Assembly (NCBI GenBank): GCA_963702765.1
Contig: CAVPEB010000023.1
Span: forward strand, 1-64,000
Reading direction: 5' to 3'
From: DATMNR01 sp963702765
GTDB taxonomy: Bacteria; Chloroflexota; Ktedonobacteria; Ktedonobacterales; Ktedonobacteraceae
DNA length: 64,000 nucleotides
Under the pieces are notes generated by a model, which was not told the DNA's origin, did not search any database, and was given only the letters and a program-made list of their open reading frames with translations. This document shows, in pieces, positions 28,186-37,236 of this stretch. Every line of letters begins with the position of its first letter. Positions within the stretch are counted from its first letter, which is position 1. The translations under genes were made by a program, and so were the position numbers.

Positions 28186-28647
28186 TTAGTCGACTTCGAG
28201 CCTTCCAAGTTGCCTGTACCAATCGGCAGTATCCCAATAGCCAGTTATTTCTTCGATCAAGCCCTCTTTGCTCATACGAAACAAAAAGACGTGCGGCAGA
28301 TCATAGTGGAGCCCTTGATTGCCCATTGTGCCAAATGGCTTAGCCTGCGTGCCAGAGATCATCACTTCTGCTGCTACATTCCCCTCGTTATCAGAGGTGA
28401 TATACATGATCCTGGTGGTGAGGTCAGGAAACGAGTCGATAAGTGTCGTCCAGATAACCTTACCAATGGTTCGTACCTTCCCGTCACCCCAAATCACACG
28501 TTGCTTACCCCATAGTTCGAATGGTACATAGTGGAAGTCAGCATTGTCCGAGCAGAACTCAACCATACGCTCTACATCATGCTCACTATAGGCATCAAAA
28601 AATGTTGTTACTACTTCAGTTGCACCAGGAACACTTGTCACACTCAT
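28186..28647 (-). CDS. NTF2/SnoaL-like protein 1
   Basis: A 153-residue small alpha+beta barrel protein: VVTTFFDAYSEHDVERMVEF, then SFPDLTTRIMYITSDNEGNV and FLFRMSKEGLIEEITGYWD. This fold includes limonene-epoxide hydrolase-like enzymes, ester cyclases and binding proteins. ATG 28647 has better spacing from the GGAGA than 28653. It lies between the second NTF2-like gene and the hydroxylase alpha gene in the same operon. Acting on the monooxygenase product (for example an epoxide) is a guess from context. Confidence 0.75.
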   Translation of the reverse strand: MSVTSVPGATEVVTTFFDAYSEHDVERMVEFCSDNADFHYVPFELWGKQRVIWGDGKVRTIGKVIWTTLIDSFPDLTTRIMYITSDNEGNVAAEVMISGTQAKPFGTMGNQGLHYDLPHVFLFRMSKEGLIEEITGYWDTADWYRQLGRLEVD

Positions 28648-28663
28648 GTGCATTTCTCCTCTC

Positions 28664-29096
28664 TTACGAAGTAATGGTAACGTGGTCCAGACGCTTCACA
28701 CCCAATCTTCGGTAGAGGCGGTTCTGACACCAATAGGACTTAATACGATCAATTACTCCATCATTAATATGGAGAAACCAGACCTGTTCAAGATCCATCA
28801 GTTTCTCCTGATTGATAACGCCGAAGAAGTCGGCCGCCTGGGTTCCCTCAATCGTAATCTCTGCTACAGCGGTGTTGTCATTGCCAACGAAGAGACGTCG
28901 CACCCTCACTGAGAGATCAGGAAACGCACTCAAAAGTTGTTCGAAATACTGGAGCCCAACTAGCTCTACATCCCCTTGGAGATTTCAATGGAACCAGCGT
29001 GATCTCTGCTTGTGGAGCCACAAGTGCAAGAGCGCCACTGGAATCATGAGAGTCCATTCTAGCAAAAAACGTACGAGCTACATCTTGATTATTCAT
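28664..29096 (-). pseudogene. NTF2/SnoaL-like protein 2, one frame break
   Basis: ATG 29096 (overlapping the DJ-1-like stop as ATGA) opens NNQDVARTFFARMDSHDSSG. Near 28985, in a G-run (minus strand), one extra base shifts the frame; corrected, it continues VELVGLQYFEQLLSAFPDLS and ends YWCQNRLYRRLGVKRLDHVT. It resembles protein 1 in fold and in the FPDLS block, so the two look like diverged duplicates. The break is probably a homopolymer indel. Confidence 0.65.
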
Positions 29097-30121
29097 TTGA
29101 CCTCTACCCCCAGTTTCTTCAAAATAGCTTCTGCCGTCGCCTCGGAAGAATCGGGATTCTGGCCCGTTACCACATTACGATCTACTACTACGTGGGACAC
29201 CCAGGCAGCATCTCCATCATCAAAAACAGCCCCATAGTTCTTTAACTCTTTTTCCAGATACCAGGCTATACCCAGTTTGCCATATGGCGTTTGATCCTCC
29301 TCTTCATCGGTGAATCCAGCAACCTTATAGCCATCGAATAGCCAGGCTCCTTCAGGGCCAGCGCCAGCTGATAGAAAAGCTGCAGAACCGTGGCAGACTG
29401 CAGATACCGTCTTTTGTTGCATGTGTAGTAACGCAAGTACCCGAGCAACATTAGCATTAGAAGCCAGATCCACCATAGGCCCGTGACCTCCTGGGAAGAA
29501 AACTGCATCGAAGCTGATAATCTCCTCGTCAGTCATTTCACTGAGATTACGAGGGTGTTGCAACATTTCAATTGAAGCGAGCCGTTCGGCCACATGCTTT
29601 GCCCGTGCTGCACTCTCATCTTTTACCTCATAGACCAGGGCACGTAGATGCTCGTGACTTAACTTGCTCTTCACAACAGAATCAGTAGACAGGACATCAA
29701 TAAAGTTCCGGTCATTGCGCCAGGCAAAACTTGCTCCCCGGGTAACTGCATTCCATGCAGTATCACGATCGAGTCCGCTGTCAACCAAGGCATTGAACAC
29801 CCGCCGCGCCGCTATCAGATCTAGTTCAGAGAAATGATGGAGCGTCACCAGAATGTCATCCATGTCTGGCGCAAAGCTACGCAAGACTTGAGAAAGGAAA
29901 TCTTTGTCTTCATCTGGATAGTGAAATCGTGGTTCAAGTCCGAAAGGATCAGCATGTGGTGATACTCCATCAGGGGTGGCAACCACTAAATCTACACCAG
30001 AAGCCACGAACTTGTCGTAAGGTTTAAGTACCTCATCAGCCCAGTACCCGGTTGTATGCCCTTTCTCGGATATAAGGTCAATACTGCGTGCACTGGAAAC
30101 AATCATTAAAAGCCGCGCCAT
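29093..30121 (-). CDS. DJ-1/PfpI-family protein with an internal insertion
   Basis: The 342-residue protein has the flavodoxin-like DJ-1/Hsp31 core: LLMIVSSARS, VDLVVATPDGVSP, DAVFFPGGHGP, and the nucleophile elbow VSAVCHGSAAFL with C243. Between the first strands and the elbow lies an extra, largely helical segment of roughly 110 residues (about 67-180), not part of the usual core. ATG 30121 follows AGGAGGT. It is the first gene of the monooxygenase operon. Known relatives are glyoxalases, deglycases or chaperones. Confidence 0.75.
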   Translation of the reverse strand: MARLLMIVSSARSIDLISEKGHTTGYWADEVLKPYDKFVASGVDLVVATPDGVSPHADPFGLEPRFHYPDEDKDFLSQVLRSFAPDMDDILVTLHHFSELDLIAARRVFNALVDSGLDRDTAWNAVTRGASFAWRNDRNFIDVLSTDSVVKSKLSHEHLRALVYEVKDESAARAKHVAERLASIEMLQHPRNLSEMTDEEIISFDAVFFPGGHGPMVDLASNANVARVLALLHMQQKTVSAVCHGSAAFLSAGAGPEGAWLFDGYKVAGFTDEEEDQTPYGKLGIAWYLEKELKNYGAVFDDGDAAWVSHVVVDRNVVTGQNPDSSEATAEAILKKLGVEVK

Positions 30122-30305
30122 TAAAATACCTCCTATCCGCAATGCAGATAAATGACAGTTCTGTACCAAGTATGCGGTACTTTTCAATAGAATGCTATCG
30201 CGTTTCTGCTAGATTTGTGCCCAAAACTGTACTTTTGCGCGAAAAGGGATTTTATCAGACTATTTACAGGCAATAATCTTAAAAATCACACGGACTCAAT
30301 CTCTT
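30122..30305. promoter_or_regulatory. upstream region of the monooxygenase operon with repeated half-sites
   Basis: GTACTTTT occurs at 30177-30184 and again at 30229-30236, 52 bp apart (about five helical turns). A GTACC/GGTAC inverted repeat overlaps the promoter-proximal copy. Such spaced direct half-sites fit AraC-type activators, two of which flank the operon. No clear -35/-10 pair was assigned. Confidence 0.35.
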
Positions 30306-31271
30306 TTACACACTACTGCTAGCATCTCTTGCGGCGACAGATTGTAAGTTCCTTAGCCTTCGTGCATAAGTCCTGGGAGGCTCGCCGTAATAGCGCTTGA
30401 ATTCGCAAATGAAATGTGAGAGGCTTGCATATCCCACTCTATCAGCAACCTCACTCACGTTTGCTCCACTCATGAGAAGCCTATTTGCTTGTTCCAAACG
30501 AAGTTGTTTGAGGAATTGCAGCGGAGATGCACCTGTCGACGTTTTGAATTTATGAGCGAAGCGGCTTTCGCTCATATTTACAGCATTTGCCAGATCTCGC
30601 ACCGTAAGCGGCCTGTGCATTTCCTGTTTCATGAAACAAATCGCCTTGGTAACAGCATTACCCTGAACTTCTTGCGCTACACTCTCCAGAAGCCGTGCAC
30701 GCTGCTCAGCTCTCAACAGTCTGTAAACAATCTCTCGAAGATACATAGGTGCCAACAGCTTGCGTTCAACATCTGATTCCAAAGCAAACAGAAATCGTTG
30801 TACTGCTCCAACCAGAGACCGATCAAGCACAGTTACATGAGCATCAGGCAATAAAGGCATTGACTCATTACTTAACAGTGTAGGGTCCAAGCGGTTTATG
30901 CTGTCGTAGACCTCAGTAACCAGGTCAGGTTGAACCTGAAGAACTAATGAGAAGAATGGGCGTAACGGTGACGCTTCGAGGATTTCCGCCTGGAAGCGCA
31001 GCCCACGAGTCATAACCAGGTAGTGAAAAGGATCATAAAAATAGTCTACCATCCCTATTCGGACTCGCTTGCGGCCCTGTGCTACCAAACAGAGTGACAC
31101 CGAGCCAACTTCATCCCAGTGTGGGGTGATCTTCCGTTCGAAGCGGTAGAATGTAAGCCCTGGCCAGGCGGGATAGGTTGGACCTTCAACTTTCGCCTGC
31201 CGAGCGATCAGTGCCACCAATTCATCCAACTGGATCAATTCTCCAACCTGCGGAACACCTGTCACTGTCAT
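30306..31271 (-). CDS. AraC-family transcriptional regulator
   Basis: A 321-residue regulator with an N-terminal AraC_N-type sensing domain (FYRFERKITPHWDEVGSVSL, then MVDYFYDPFHYLVMTRGL). Two C-terminal HTH motifs follow (LTVRDLANAVNMSESRFAHK and VGYASLSHFICEFKRYYGEP). ATG 31271 has eight bases to AAGGG, so it is preferred over GTG 31277. It ends 184 bases before the monooxygenase operon, on the same strand, and is the likely activator. Confidence 0.88.
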   Translation of the reverse strand: MTVTGVPQVGELIQLDELVALIARQAKVEGPTYPAWPGLTFYRFERKITPHWDEVGSVSLCLVAQGRKRVRIGMVDYFYDPFHYLVMTRGLRFQAEILEASPLRPFFSLVLQVQPDLVTEVYDSINRLDPTLLSNESMPLLPDAHVTVLDRSLVGAVQRFLFALESDVERKLLAPMYLREIVYRLLRAEQRARLLESVAQEVQGNAVTKAICFMKQEMHRPLTVRDLANAVNMSESRFAHKFKTSTGASPLQFLKQLRLEQANRLLMSGANVSEVADRVGYASLSHFICEFKRYYGEPPRTYARRLRNLQSVAARDASSSV

Positions 31272-31350
31272 CGTCACTTCCCTTGACCTTACAACAAATC
31301 AGATTGAAAGTAGGTGCAATTTCAAGCTACATCCACACGCAAGACAATAG

Positions 31351-31431
31351 CTACGCCTGTATCACCTGCCAGCGCGTAAACGGTGTCGACCAGTAACCGC
31401 CATAGGGTATGAAAACATGATTGAATTGCAT
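31351..31431 (-). pseudogene. 5' remnant of a thiolase (acetyl-CoA acetyltransferase) gene
   Basis: Behind a strong GAAGGAG, ATG 31431 opens a 26-codon frame reading QFNHVFIPYGGYWSTPFTRW, the recognisable N-terminus of a thiolase subgroup. After TRWQ the similarity stops and a TAG follows (31351-31353). The rest of the enzyme is absent, so this is a truncated start left by a deletion. The inverted repeat CTTTAAC/GTTAAAG (31451-31457, 31474-31480) probably belonged to its promoter. The rest of 31278-31626 shows no gene. Confidence 0.45.
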
Positions 31432-31626
31432 GATACAGTTCTCTCCTTCACTTTAACAGCTTCGTTTAAAAGAGTTAAAGAGTCACTTTCTCAAGCTACT
31501 AGACTCTATGGTTTTCTATCTGATCTATATTCTATACACGTATTGAAAGGAGGGTCAACAAGAAGAAACACTCTACCAGTGAAGATATCAACAAGCCCGA
31601 CGAATGAACGTACATCCACTACATTG

Positions 31627-32808
31627 TCATATATTTGATTCGATACCGGCTTTATATGAATGAAAATTTCTTTGTATCTCGTCCATACTATCTCCGCCGA
31701 ATTTCTCAAACCATGCATCGATCAGTGAGATAGCCAGCATCGCCTCACCTACAACTCCCGCGGCAGGCACAACACAAACATCACTACGTTCATAGCGTCC
31801 CTTACTTACATTTTCATGCGTTCGAATGTCAACAGTAGGTAAAGGATGGGCAAGAGTGGATATTGGCTTTACGGCAGCCTTGACGACTATTGGCGCTCCA
31901 TTACTCATGCCGCCTTCTATCCCTCCAGCATTATTGGTAAGATGCTGCCAACCTTGTTCGCCACTCCATTGAACAACATCATGAACCTGGGAACCCGGCA
32001 AGGCACTCGACTCAAAACCTCCTCCAATCTCAACGCCTTTCACCGATGGGATACTCATAAGTGCCATTGCCAATTTTGAACTGAGGCGGCGATCCCACTG
32101 ACTATAGCTACCCAAGCCTATAGGGACTCCCGTAGCTACAACCTCAAATACACCGCCGCAGGTTTCTCCCTGTGATTTACAATCCTGGATATAATTGATC
32201 ATTTGCTTCTCCAGCTCGCTATCTCCACAGCGCATTGGAGATTGTTCAACTTTCTCCCAGTATGCTGCTGTAAAATTACTTGAAACTGCACTTCGCTGTG
32301 CATTCTTATCGCCAACAGGTCCAACAGAGAGAACATGGCTATATACCTCAACACCAAATTCTTTCAGGAATGCCAGACATACAGAACCTACAGCTACTCG
32401 TGCAGCAGTTTCACGGGCACTGGATCGTTCAATTACATTGCGAATATCATCATACCCATACTTGATTACGCCTGCAAAATCTGCATGGCCGGGACGAGCT
32501 AGTGTAACAGCCTCTACTGGCTCATCCACCGGGGTAGTGCTCATCTTTAGCTGCCAGTTTTCCCAATCTCTGTTATTAATTTCAAGGGTAACAGGTGAAC
32601 CAAGTGTTAGTCCATGGCGCAAACCTGAGCGAAAAATTACCTGATCTTTCTCAATCTTCATTCTCCCACCCCGACCGTATCCCCCTTGCCTACGTTGCAA
32701 ATGGTAATTGATTTCCTCAGAATCTAGCTTTAAACCAGCTGGTAAACCTTCAATTATGGCCGTAAGACCCGGCCCATGAGATTCACCAGATGTAAGAAAT
32801 CTGAACAT
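31627..32808 (-). CDS. aroC: chorismate synthase
   Basis: AroC converts EPSP to chorismate using reduced FMN. The 393-residue protein has FLTSGESHGPGLTAIIEGLP, GYGRGGRMKIE, RSSARETAARVAVG and MSNGAPIVVKAAVKPISTL, all family landmarks. ATG 32808 lies just after the aroE stop and is preferred to 32829, which would overlap aroE. It is the last gene of the minus-strand aro operon. Confidence 0.95.
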   Translation of the reverse strand: MFRFLTSGESHGPGLTAIIEGLPAGLKLDSEEINYHLQRRQGGYGRGGRMKIEKDQVIFRSGLRHGLTLGSPVTLEINNRDWENWQLKMSTTPVDEPVEAVTLARPGHADFAGVIKYGYDDIRNVIERSSARETAARVAVGSVCLAFLKEFGVEVYSHVLSVGPVGDKNAQRSAVSSNFTAAYWEKVEQSPMRCGDSELEKQMINYIQDCKSQGETCGGVFEVVATGVPIGLGSYSQWDRRLSSKLAMALMSIPSVKGVEIGGGFESSALPGSQVHDVVQWSGEQGWQHLTNNAGGIEGGMSNGAPIVVKAAVKPISTLAHPLPTVDIRTHENVSKGRYERSDVCVVPAAGVVGEAMLAISLIDAWFEKFGGDSMDEIQRNFHSYKAGIESNI

Positions 32809-32812
32809 CCTT

Positions 32813-33676
32813 TTAGCCTTCCTTTGCAAGACCTATAGCCTTTTGCATGATCTCAATTGGTGCGGGACGGCCCGTCCAAAGTTCAAATGCTAAAGCACCC
32901 TGATAAAGTAACATTGATAGACCATTTAAGACCTGGCATCCGTGCGCTCTGGCAGTACGTAGTAGTAGAGTAAACGACGGATTAAATATCATATCCATCA
33001 CTAGCGCCGTACTCGGCAACATATCAACATCGATCAGTAATTTCGAATCATCCATGCTTAATCCTATGGGAGTAGCATTAACAACCAGATCAGTATTAGC
33101 TAGAATTTCCCTCACTTCAGGATAACCAAACAAAGTTCCTCTAATATGAGCAGTTCTATGAAACTTAACAGAAAATGTGCTTAAATGACGAACTATGTTT
33201 TGTATATGGGCTTCAGTGCGGCCAAGTAACACCACTTCACCGATACCTTTTTCCAGAAGTCCCATAGCAGCCGCGCGAGCAGCTCCCCCTGTACCTAAAA
33301 TCACTACCTTTTTTCCAGCGCAATCAAAGGGATAAGCATCAAATTCTTTCAAGGCCGTGATGAAACCTGGAGCATCAGTATTGTACCCATATAAGCGACC
33401 ATCACGATTCACAATGGTATTGATAGCGCCGATACGAGCAGCAAACGGATCAAATTCATCAACCATTTGCACGACAACTTCTTTATATGGGATAGTAATA
33501 TTTGCACCTAACATTCCCGAAGATCGAAGGGAAGCTATTTTTGCTGCCAACTGATCTTGTGGCGTTTCCCATAATACATAATTGGCTTCAATATGAAATG
33601 CGTCAAATGCGGCCTGTTGCATTATAGGCGAAAGAGAATGGGATACTGGATATCCAACCAGACCAACCTGTTTCAC
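32813..33676 (-). CDS. aroE: shikimate dehydrogenase
   Basis: A 287-residue NADP-dependent enzyme. The substrate site shows VGYPVSHSLSPIMQQAAF, the catalytic Lys in NITIPYKE, and Asp in YNTDAPGF. The nucleotide loop is VVILGTGGAARAAAMGL. It overlaps aroQ by ATGA (33673-33676). Confidence 0.95.
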   Translation of the reverse strand: MKQVGLVGYPVSHSLSPIMQQAAFDAFHIEANYVLWETPQDQLAAKIASLRSSGMLGANITIPYKEVVVQMVDEFDPFAARIGAINTIVNRDGRLYGYNTDAPGFITALKEFDAYPFDCAGKKVVILGTGGAARAAAMGLLEKGIGEVVLLGRTEAHIQNIVRHLSTFSVKFHRTAHIRGTLFGYPEVREILANTDLVVNATPIGLSMDDSKLLIDVDMLPSTALVMDMIFNPSFTLLLRTARAHGCQVLNGLSMLLYQGALAFELWTGRPAPIEIMQKAIGLAKEG

Positions 33677-34125
33677 AAGATTTCCTCATCCTCACGAAGA
33701 AGGCCAACAAGTGCTTCCAGGGCAAGAAGATATCCTCGCCAGCCAAGGCCCGTAATCATACCCCAGCATACTGGAGCAGTTACAGAATTATGACGAAATT
33801 GTTCTCGCGAATAGATATTTGAGAGGTGAACTTCAACGGTTGGTTTTGCCAATCCAGATATAGCATCACGTAAGGCAAAACTGTAATGGGTATACGCTCC
33901 GAGATTTACAATAAGTCCATTAATTGTCTCACTCTTTTTCTGAATAATGTCGATAAGTTCGCCCTCAGAGTTTGACTGGAAAATTTCTACTTCGCTATCA
34001 AGGTTAGCTGCCAAATCGCGTAATTTTTCATTAATCTGTTCTAAAGTAGTTTTACCATAAATCTCAGGCTCTCTTGTTCCTAACTTATTCAGATTAGGGC
34101 CATGAAGCACAAGTATCTTGATCAT
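33673..34125 (-). CDS. aroQ: type II 3-dehydroquinate dehydratase
   Basis: A 150-residue dodecamer-type dehydroquinase: ILVLHGPNLNKLGTREPEIY with the catalytic Tyr loop, NLGAYTHYSFALRDAI (usually NPGAYTHTS), VEVHLSNIYSREQFRHNSVT, and ITGLGWRGYLLAL. It is coupled to aroE by overlap. Confidence 0.95.
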   Translation of the reverse strand: MIKILVLHGPNLNKLGTREPEIYGKTTLEQINEKLRDLAANLDSEVEIFQSNSEGELIDIIQKKSETINGLIVNLGAYTHYSFALRDAISGLAKPTVEVHLSNIYSREQFRHNSVTAPVCWGMITGLGWRGYLLALEALVGLLREDEEIL

Positions 34126-34167
34126 GTTACCTCTCTATTATTCACTACATACCTTTGCTACTGCATC

Positions 34168-35244
34168 TTAAATCAAAGGGAGAGAAATATCATCATAGAT
34201 CTCAGCCTGTCCTATCTTCGTTGGGAGTATCCACCTCATATGACCTGAACGCACTTTTTTATCACGTTGCATCTTCTCCATTAGAGAAATGGCATCGATA
34301 CCTGGGCAACTCTGAGGTAAACGAAGTTTTAGCAATAGCTCGCGCTGGCGAAGTGCATACTCATTTGCAAGTAAACCTCTCACTACTGCGATCTGTGCTG
34401 CTACCGCCATCCCAACAGCTACAGCCTCGCCATGTAACCAGGATCCATAATCTGTCACTGTCTCTAAAGCGTGACCAAAAGTATGTCCATAATTCAAGAT
34501 GTTACGCAATCCCCCATCACGCTCGTCACGTTGAACCACATCCATTTTCAATTGAATGCAGCGTGTGATAATCTTCGTTAGTAATGTAGCATCTCTAGCA
34601 AGCATCAAAGATGTATTGCCTTCAAGCATCTCAAAGAGATCCACATCAAGGATCATACCGTATTTGACAATCTCTGCCCAGCCCTCAAGATACACTCGTT
34701 CTGGCAGCGTTAAAAGGAATGCAGGATCAACAATAATAAGTTCTGGCTGATAAAATGCTCCGATAAGATTTTTGCCTTGAGAATGATTAATGCCTGTTTT
34801 GCCACCTATGGCTGAATCTACCTGGGCAAGTAGTGAAGTAGGAATCTGGATAAGTGGAATGCCTCTATGATATGTAGCTGCAACAAAACCAGCAAGATCA
34901 CCTACCACACCTCCACCTAATGCAATAATTGGCTCACGTTGTTCAGCTTTCTGCTCTACGAGCCAATCGAGAATTTCTTGCCAGGACCAAATTGATTTAC
35001 TACTTTCCCCAGCAGCAATGGTAAAAATCCGCGGGAAAAATCCTGCATCGCTTAATAAGCTCGAGATTGGTTTACAATACAGGTGACCTACGTCTGAGTC
35101 AGTGACGATAAAAACACGTTGTGAAAATCCCGATGATTTCATAAATTCTGGCAGATAATACAGTCCACCCCATTGGATGATAGCTCTGGATGTAACATTG
35201 CTAAGTTGTAATCGTTGCAGTTTCTTGAGATTGCGATGAACCAT
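34168..35244 (-). CDS. aroB: 3-dehydroquinate synthase
   Basis: A 358-residue NAD- and metal-dependent cyclase. GGGVVGDLAGFVAATYHRGI, PTSLLAQVDSAIGGKTGIN, the metal-site Glu in GWAEIVKYGM and NYGHTFGHALE are intact. The start overlaps the aroK tail by 44 bases, a normal arrangement in this operon. Confidence 0.94.
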   Translation of the reverse strand: MVHRNLKKLQRLQLSNVTSRAIIQWGGLYYLPEFMKSSGFSQRVFIVTDSDVGHLYCKPISSLLSDAGFFPRIFTIAAGESSKSIWSWQEILDWLVEQKAEQREPIIALGGGVVGDLAGFVAATYHRGIPLIQIPTSLLAQVDSAIGGKTGINHSQGKNLIGAFYQPELIIVDPAFLLTLPERVYLEGWAEIVKYGMILDVDLFEMLEGNTSLMLARDATLLTKIITRCIQLKMDVVQRDERDGGLRNILNYGHTFGHALETVTDYGSWLHGEAVAVGMAVAAQIAVVRGLLANEYALRQRELLLKLRLPQSCPGIDAISLMEKMQRDKKVRSGHMRWILPTKIGQAEIYDDISLPLI

Positions 35245-35780
35245 TCATACAACCACTTGAGAGAGCAAAAGCGACAATTTGTTTAGATATGATATCCACT
35301 GTATTCTCATTGGTATTAATACTTATTCTCGCTTCTTCATACCATTGTGCGCGAGTCTGAAATAGGCTCTGCAAACGTTGCTGTCCATTTGTACCAACAA
35401 CGAGGGGCCGTTCCGCACTTTTACCGGATTGAAGAACGTGCTTTTGAATGCGTTTCCAGGCAATCTCTACTGAGGTCTCCAAATAGACAGTCATGCCATT
35501 CTCCCGCATAAAAGTACGGTTTGCTTCAGAAATTATAGCTCCTCCTCCAGTAGCAATAACAACATGCTCATTGTAAGCTGCCAAAGCGAGCGCTTCAGAT
35601 TCCATTTGACGAAATTTTTGCTCACCAAATTCATACCAGAATCTGCCCAATCGACATACCATTTCGTTCCGAAAGAAGTGCATCAGTATCAATAAATTCC
35701 CAATGTAAAAGTTCCGATACCTTCCTTCCAATGGTAGATTTCCCTGAACCTGAAAGACCTGTTAAAAAAATTCGCTGCAT
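35201..35780 (-). pseudogene. aroK: shikimate kinase, one frame break
   Basis: ATG 35780 opens QRIFLTGLSGSGKSTIGRKV, the P-loop, then FIDTDALLSERNGMSIGQI with the shikimate-binding Asp. Near 35645 one base shifts the frame; the correct continuation is WYEFGEQKFRQMESEAL, then VVIATGGGAIISEANRTFM and the lid Arg in KSAERPLVVG. With one base removed it is a normal kinase of about 190 residues. Essential position and full conservation suggest a sequencing indel. Confidence 0.85.
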
Positions 35781-35810
35781 CAAATATAGACTCTTTCTCT
35801 CATCACTTTT

Positions 35811-37181
35811 TTAGTATACAGGCTCTATATTTGCGCCAAGCCTACTGAGATCGTGTATGAAGTGTGGATAGCTTTTGGCTATATGAATTGCCCCAGAAAC
35901 TGTAATAGGATGCTTAGTAGCAAGCCCAACTGCTACGAAAGCCTGTATGAGACGATGGTCAGAATGGGCATCAAATTCCACGCCCCCCCGTATGCCATCA
36001 GGTTTAGCAGGATAAATTTCGATTGAATCTGCAGACGGGATCACATGACAGCCTGCTTTGTTCAACTCTCGTGCCAAATCATTGATACGGTCACTTTCTT
36101 TTGCGTGCAGGTTCGCTACGTTATAAATACGACTGGGACTATTTGCAAAGCAAGCAGCAGCAACAATGACCGGCACGCTATCGATGGTTCTATTACCATC
36201 AATAGTCACCCCGTGAAGAGATCCATCAGATATAGCTGTTATAGTGTTCCCATTTCTTGAGATCGTCATGCCCATCTCAGAAAATACCTCCAGGATGGCT
36301 TCTCCATTTGTATCACCCGCTTGCAAGTTGGTAATCGCAATCTTGCCTTTGGCAATCGCTACTGCGGCAAATAACGCGGCAGCAGAAGGATAATCACCAG
36401 GAACAACATAGTCTCCTGGCTGATAAAGCTGCATTCCGGGGACAATATAGTGTTTGTAAGGTTCTCTGATAATGACAGTAATTCCCGCCTGCTCAAGCAC
36501 TTCTATCGTCAAATCGAGGAAAGAAGCAGATGTTAATTCATCGACAATCTCTATCTCCAATCCTTCTTTGAGAAGAGGCGCTAAAAAGAGGAGTGCACTT
36601 ATATATTGCGAGCTTTTTTTACCCGAAATCCGTATATAGCCTCCGTGAACCTGTCCACCATGAATTTTAATCGGCAGTGTCCCCTCATCTGAAGGACTCT
36701 CCACAAATGCGCCAAGTTGGGTCAGTGCTTGCAATAAGTCAGCATTTGGACGACGACCAAGCGATTGCGGATAGGGTGTCGTAAAAGTAATAGGTTCGAG
36801 GGACAGAGCACAAATCCCCAGGAGAAGTCGAAGGACTGCACCAGCATTACCAACATCAATTGTGACTTCCGATGGAGTTCTGAGTATTCCTCCTGTTCCA
36901 AGGATAGAAAGAATACTACGCTCATCTTCTCGACTCTCACAATGAATGTGCGCTCCGAGCTGTCTACATGCATGAAGTAGTACATCTGTATCATCGCTTA
37001 TAGCAGGATAAAATACGGTACTTTTTCCTAGAGCTAAGAATGCGGCTAAAATATAGCGTAGAGTATGATATTTTGAAGATGGCGGTAGTATAGTACCGTG
37101 TAAAAGCTTAGAAGAATGAATGCGTATAATATCAGGTAAGGTTTCCAAGGATACTTCCAATCGATCAAGACAAAAGCTCAT
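35811..37181 (-). CDS. aroA: EPSP synthase (3-phosphoshikimate 1-carboxyvinyltransferase), divergent
   Basis: A 456-residue two-domain enzyme joining PEP and shikimate 3-phosphate. The usual SKSxTNR loop reads SSKYHTLRYILAAFLALG: Lys and Arg keep their spacing but the Ser is Tyr. The PEP site is DVGNAGAVLRLLLGI. Later landmarks are SSQYISALLFLAPLL, HAKESDRINDLARELNKAG and DAHSDHRLIQAFVAVGL. It is the first gene of the aro operon, reading away from the tyrA leader. The start codon has only a weak ribosome site. Confidence 0.88.
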   Translation of the reverse strand: MSFCLDRLEVSLETLPDIIRIHSSKLLHGTILPPSSKYHTLRYILAAFLALGKSTVFYPAISDDTDVLLHACRQLGAHIHCESREDERSILSILGTGGILRTPSEVTIDVGNAGAVLRLLLGICALSLEPITFTTPYPQSLGRRPNADLLQALTQLGAFVESPSDEGTLPIKIHGGQVHGGYIRISGKKSSQYISALLFLAPLLKEGLEIEIVDELTSASFLDLTIEVLEQAGITVIIREPYKHYIVPGMQLYQPGDYVVPGDYPSAAALFAAVAIAKGKIAITNLQAGDTNGEAILEVFSEMGMTISRNGNTITAISDGSLHGVTIDGNRTIDSVPVIVAAACFANSPSRIYNVANLHAKESDRINDLARELNKAGCHVIPSADSIEIYPAKPDGIRGGVEFDAHSDHRLIQAFVAVGLATKHPITVSGAIHIAKSYPHFIHDLSRLGANIEPVY

Positions 37182-37236
37182 GTTAAATTCTTATGGAGAG
37201 TGTAGAGGATGACCGCAGCCATGTCAAGATTGGCTC

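Noticed and set aside
31417..31638. Plus-strand frame starting with TTG between araC and aroC
   Set aside because: No ribosome site at the start and no family resemblance; it is antisense to the thiolase remnant and the aroC tail.
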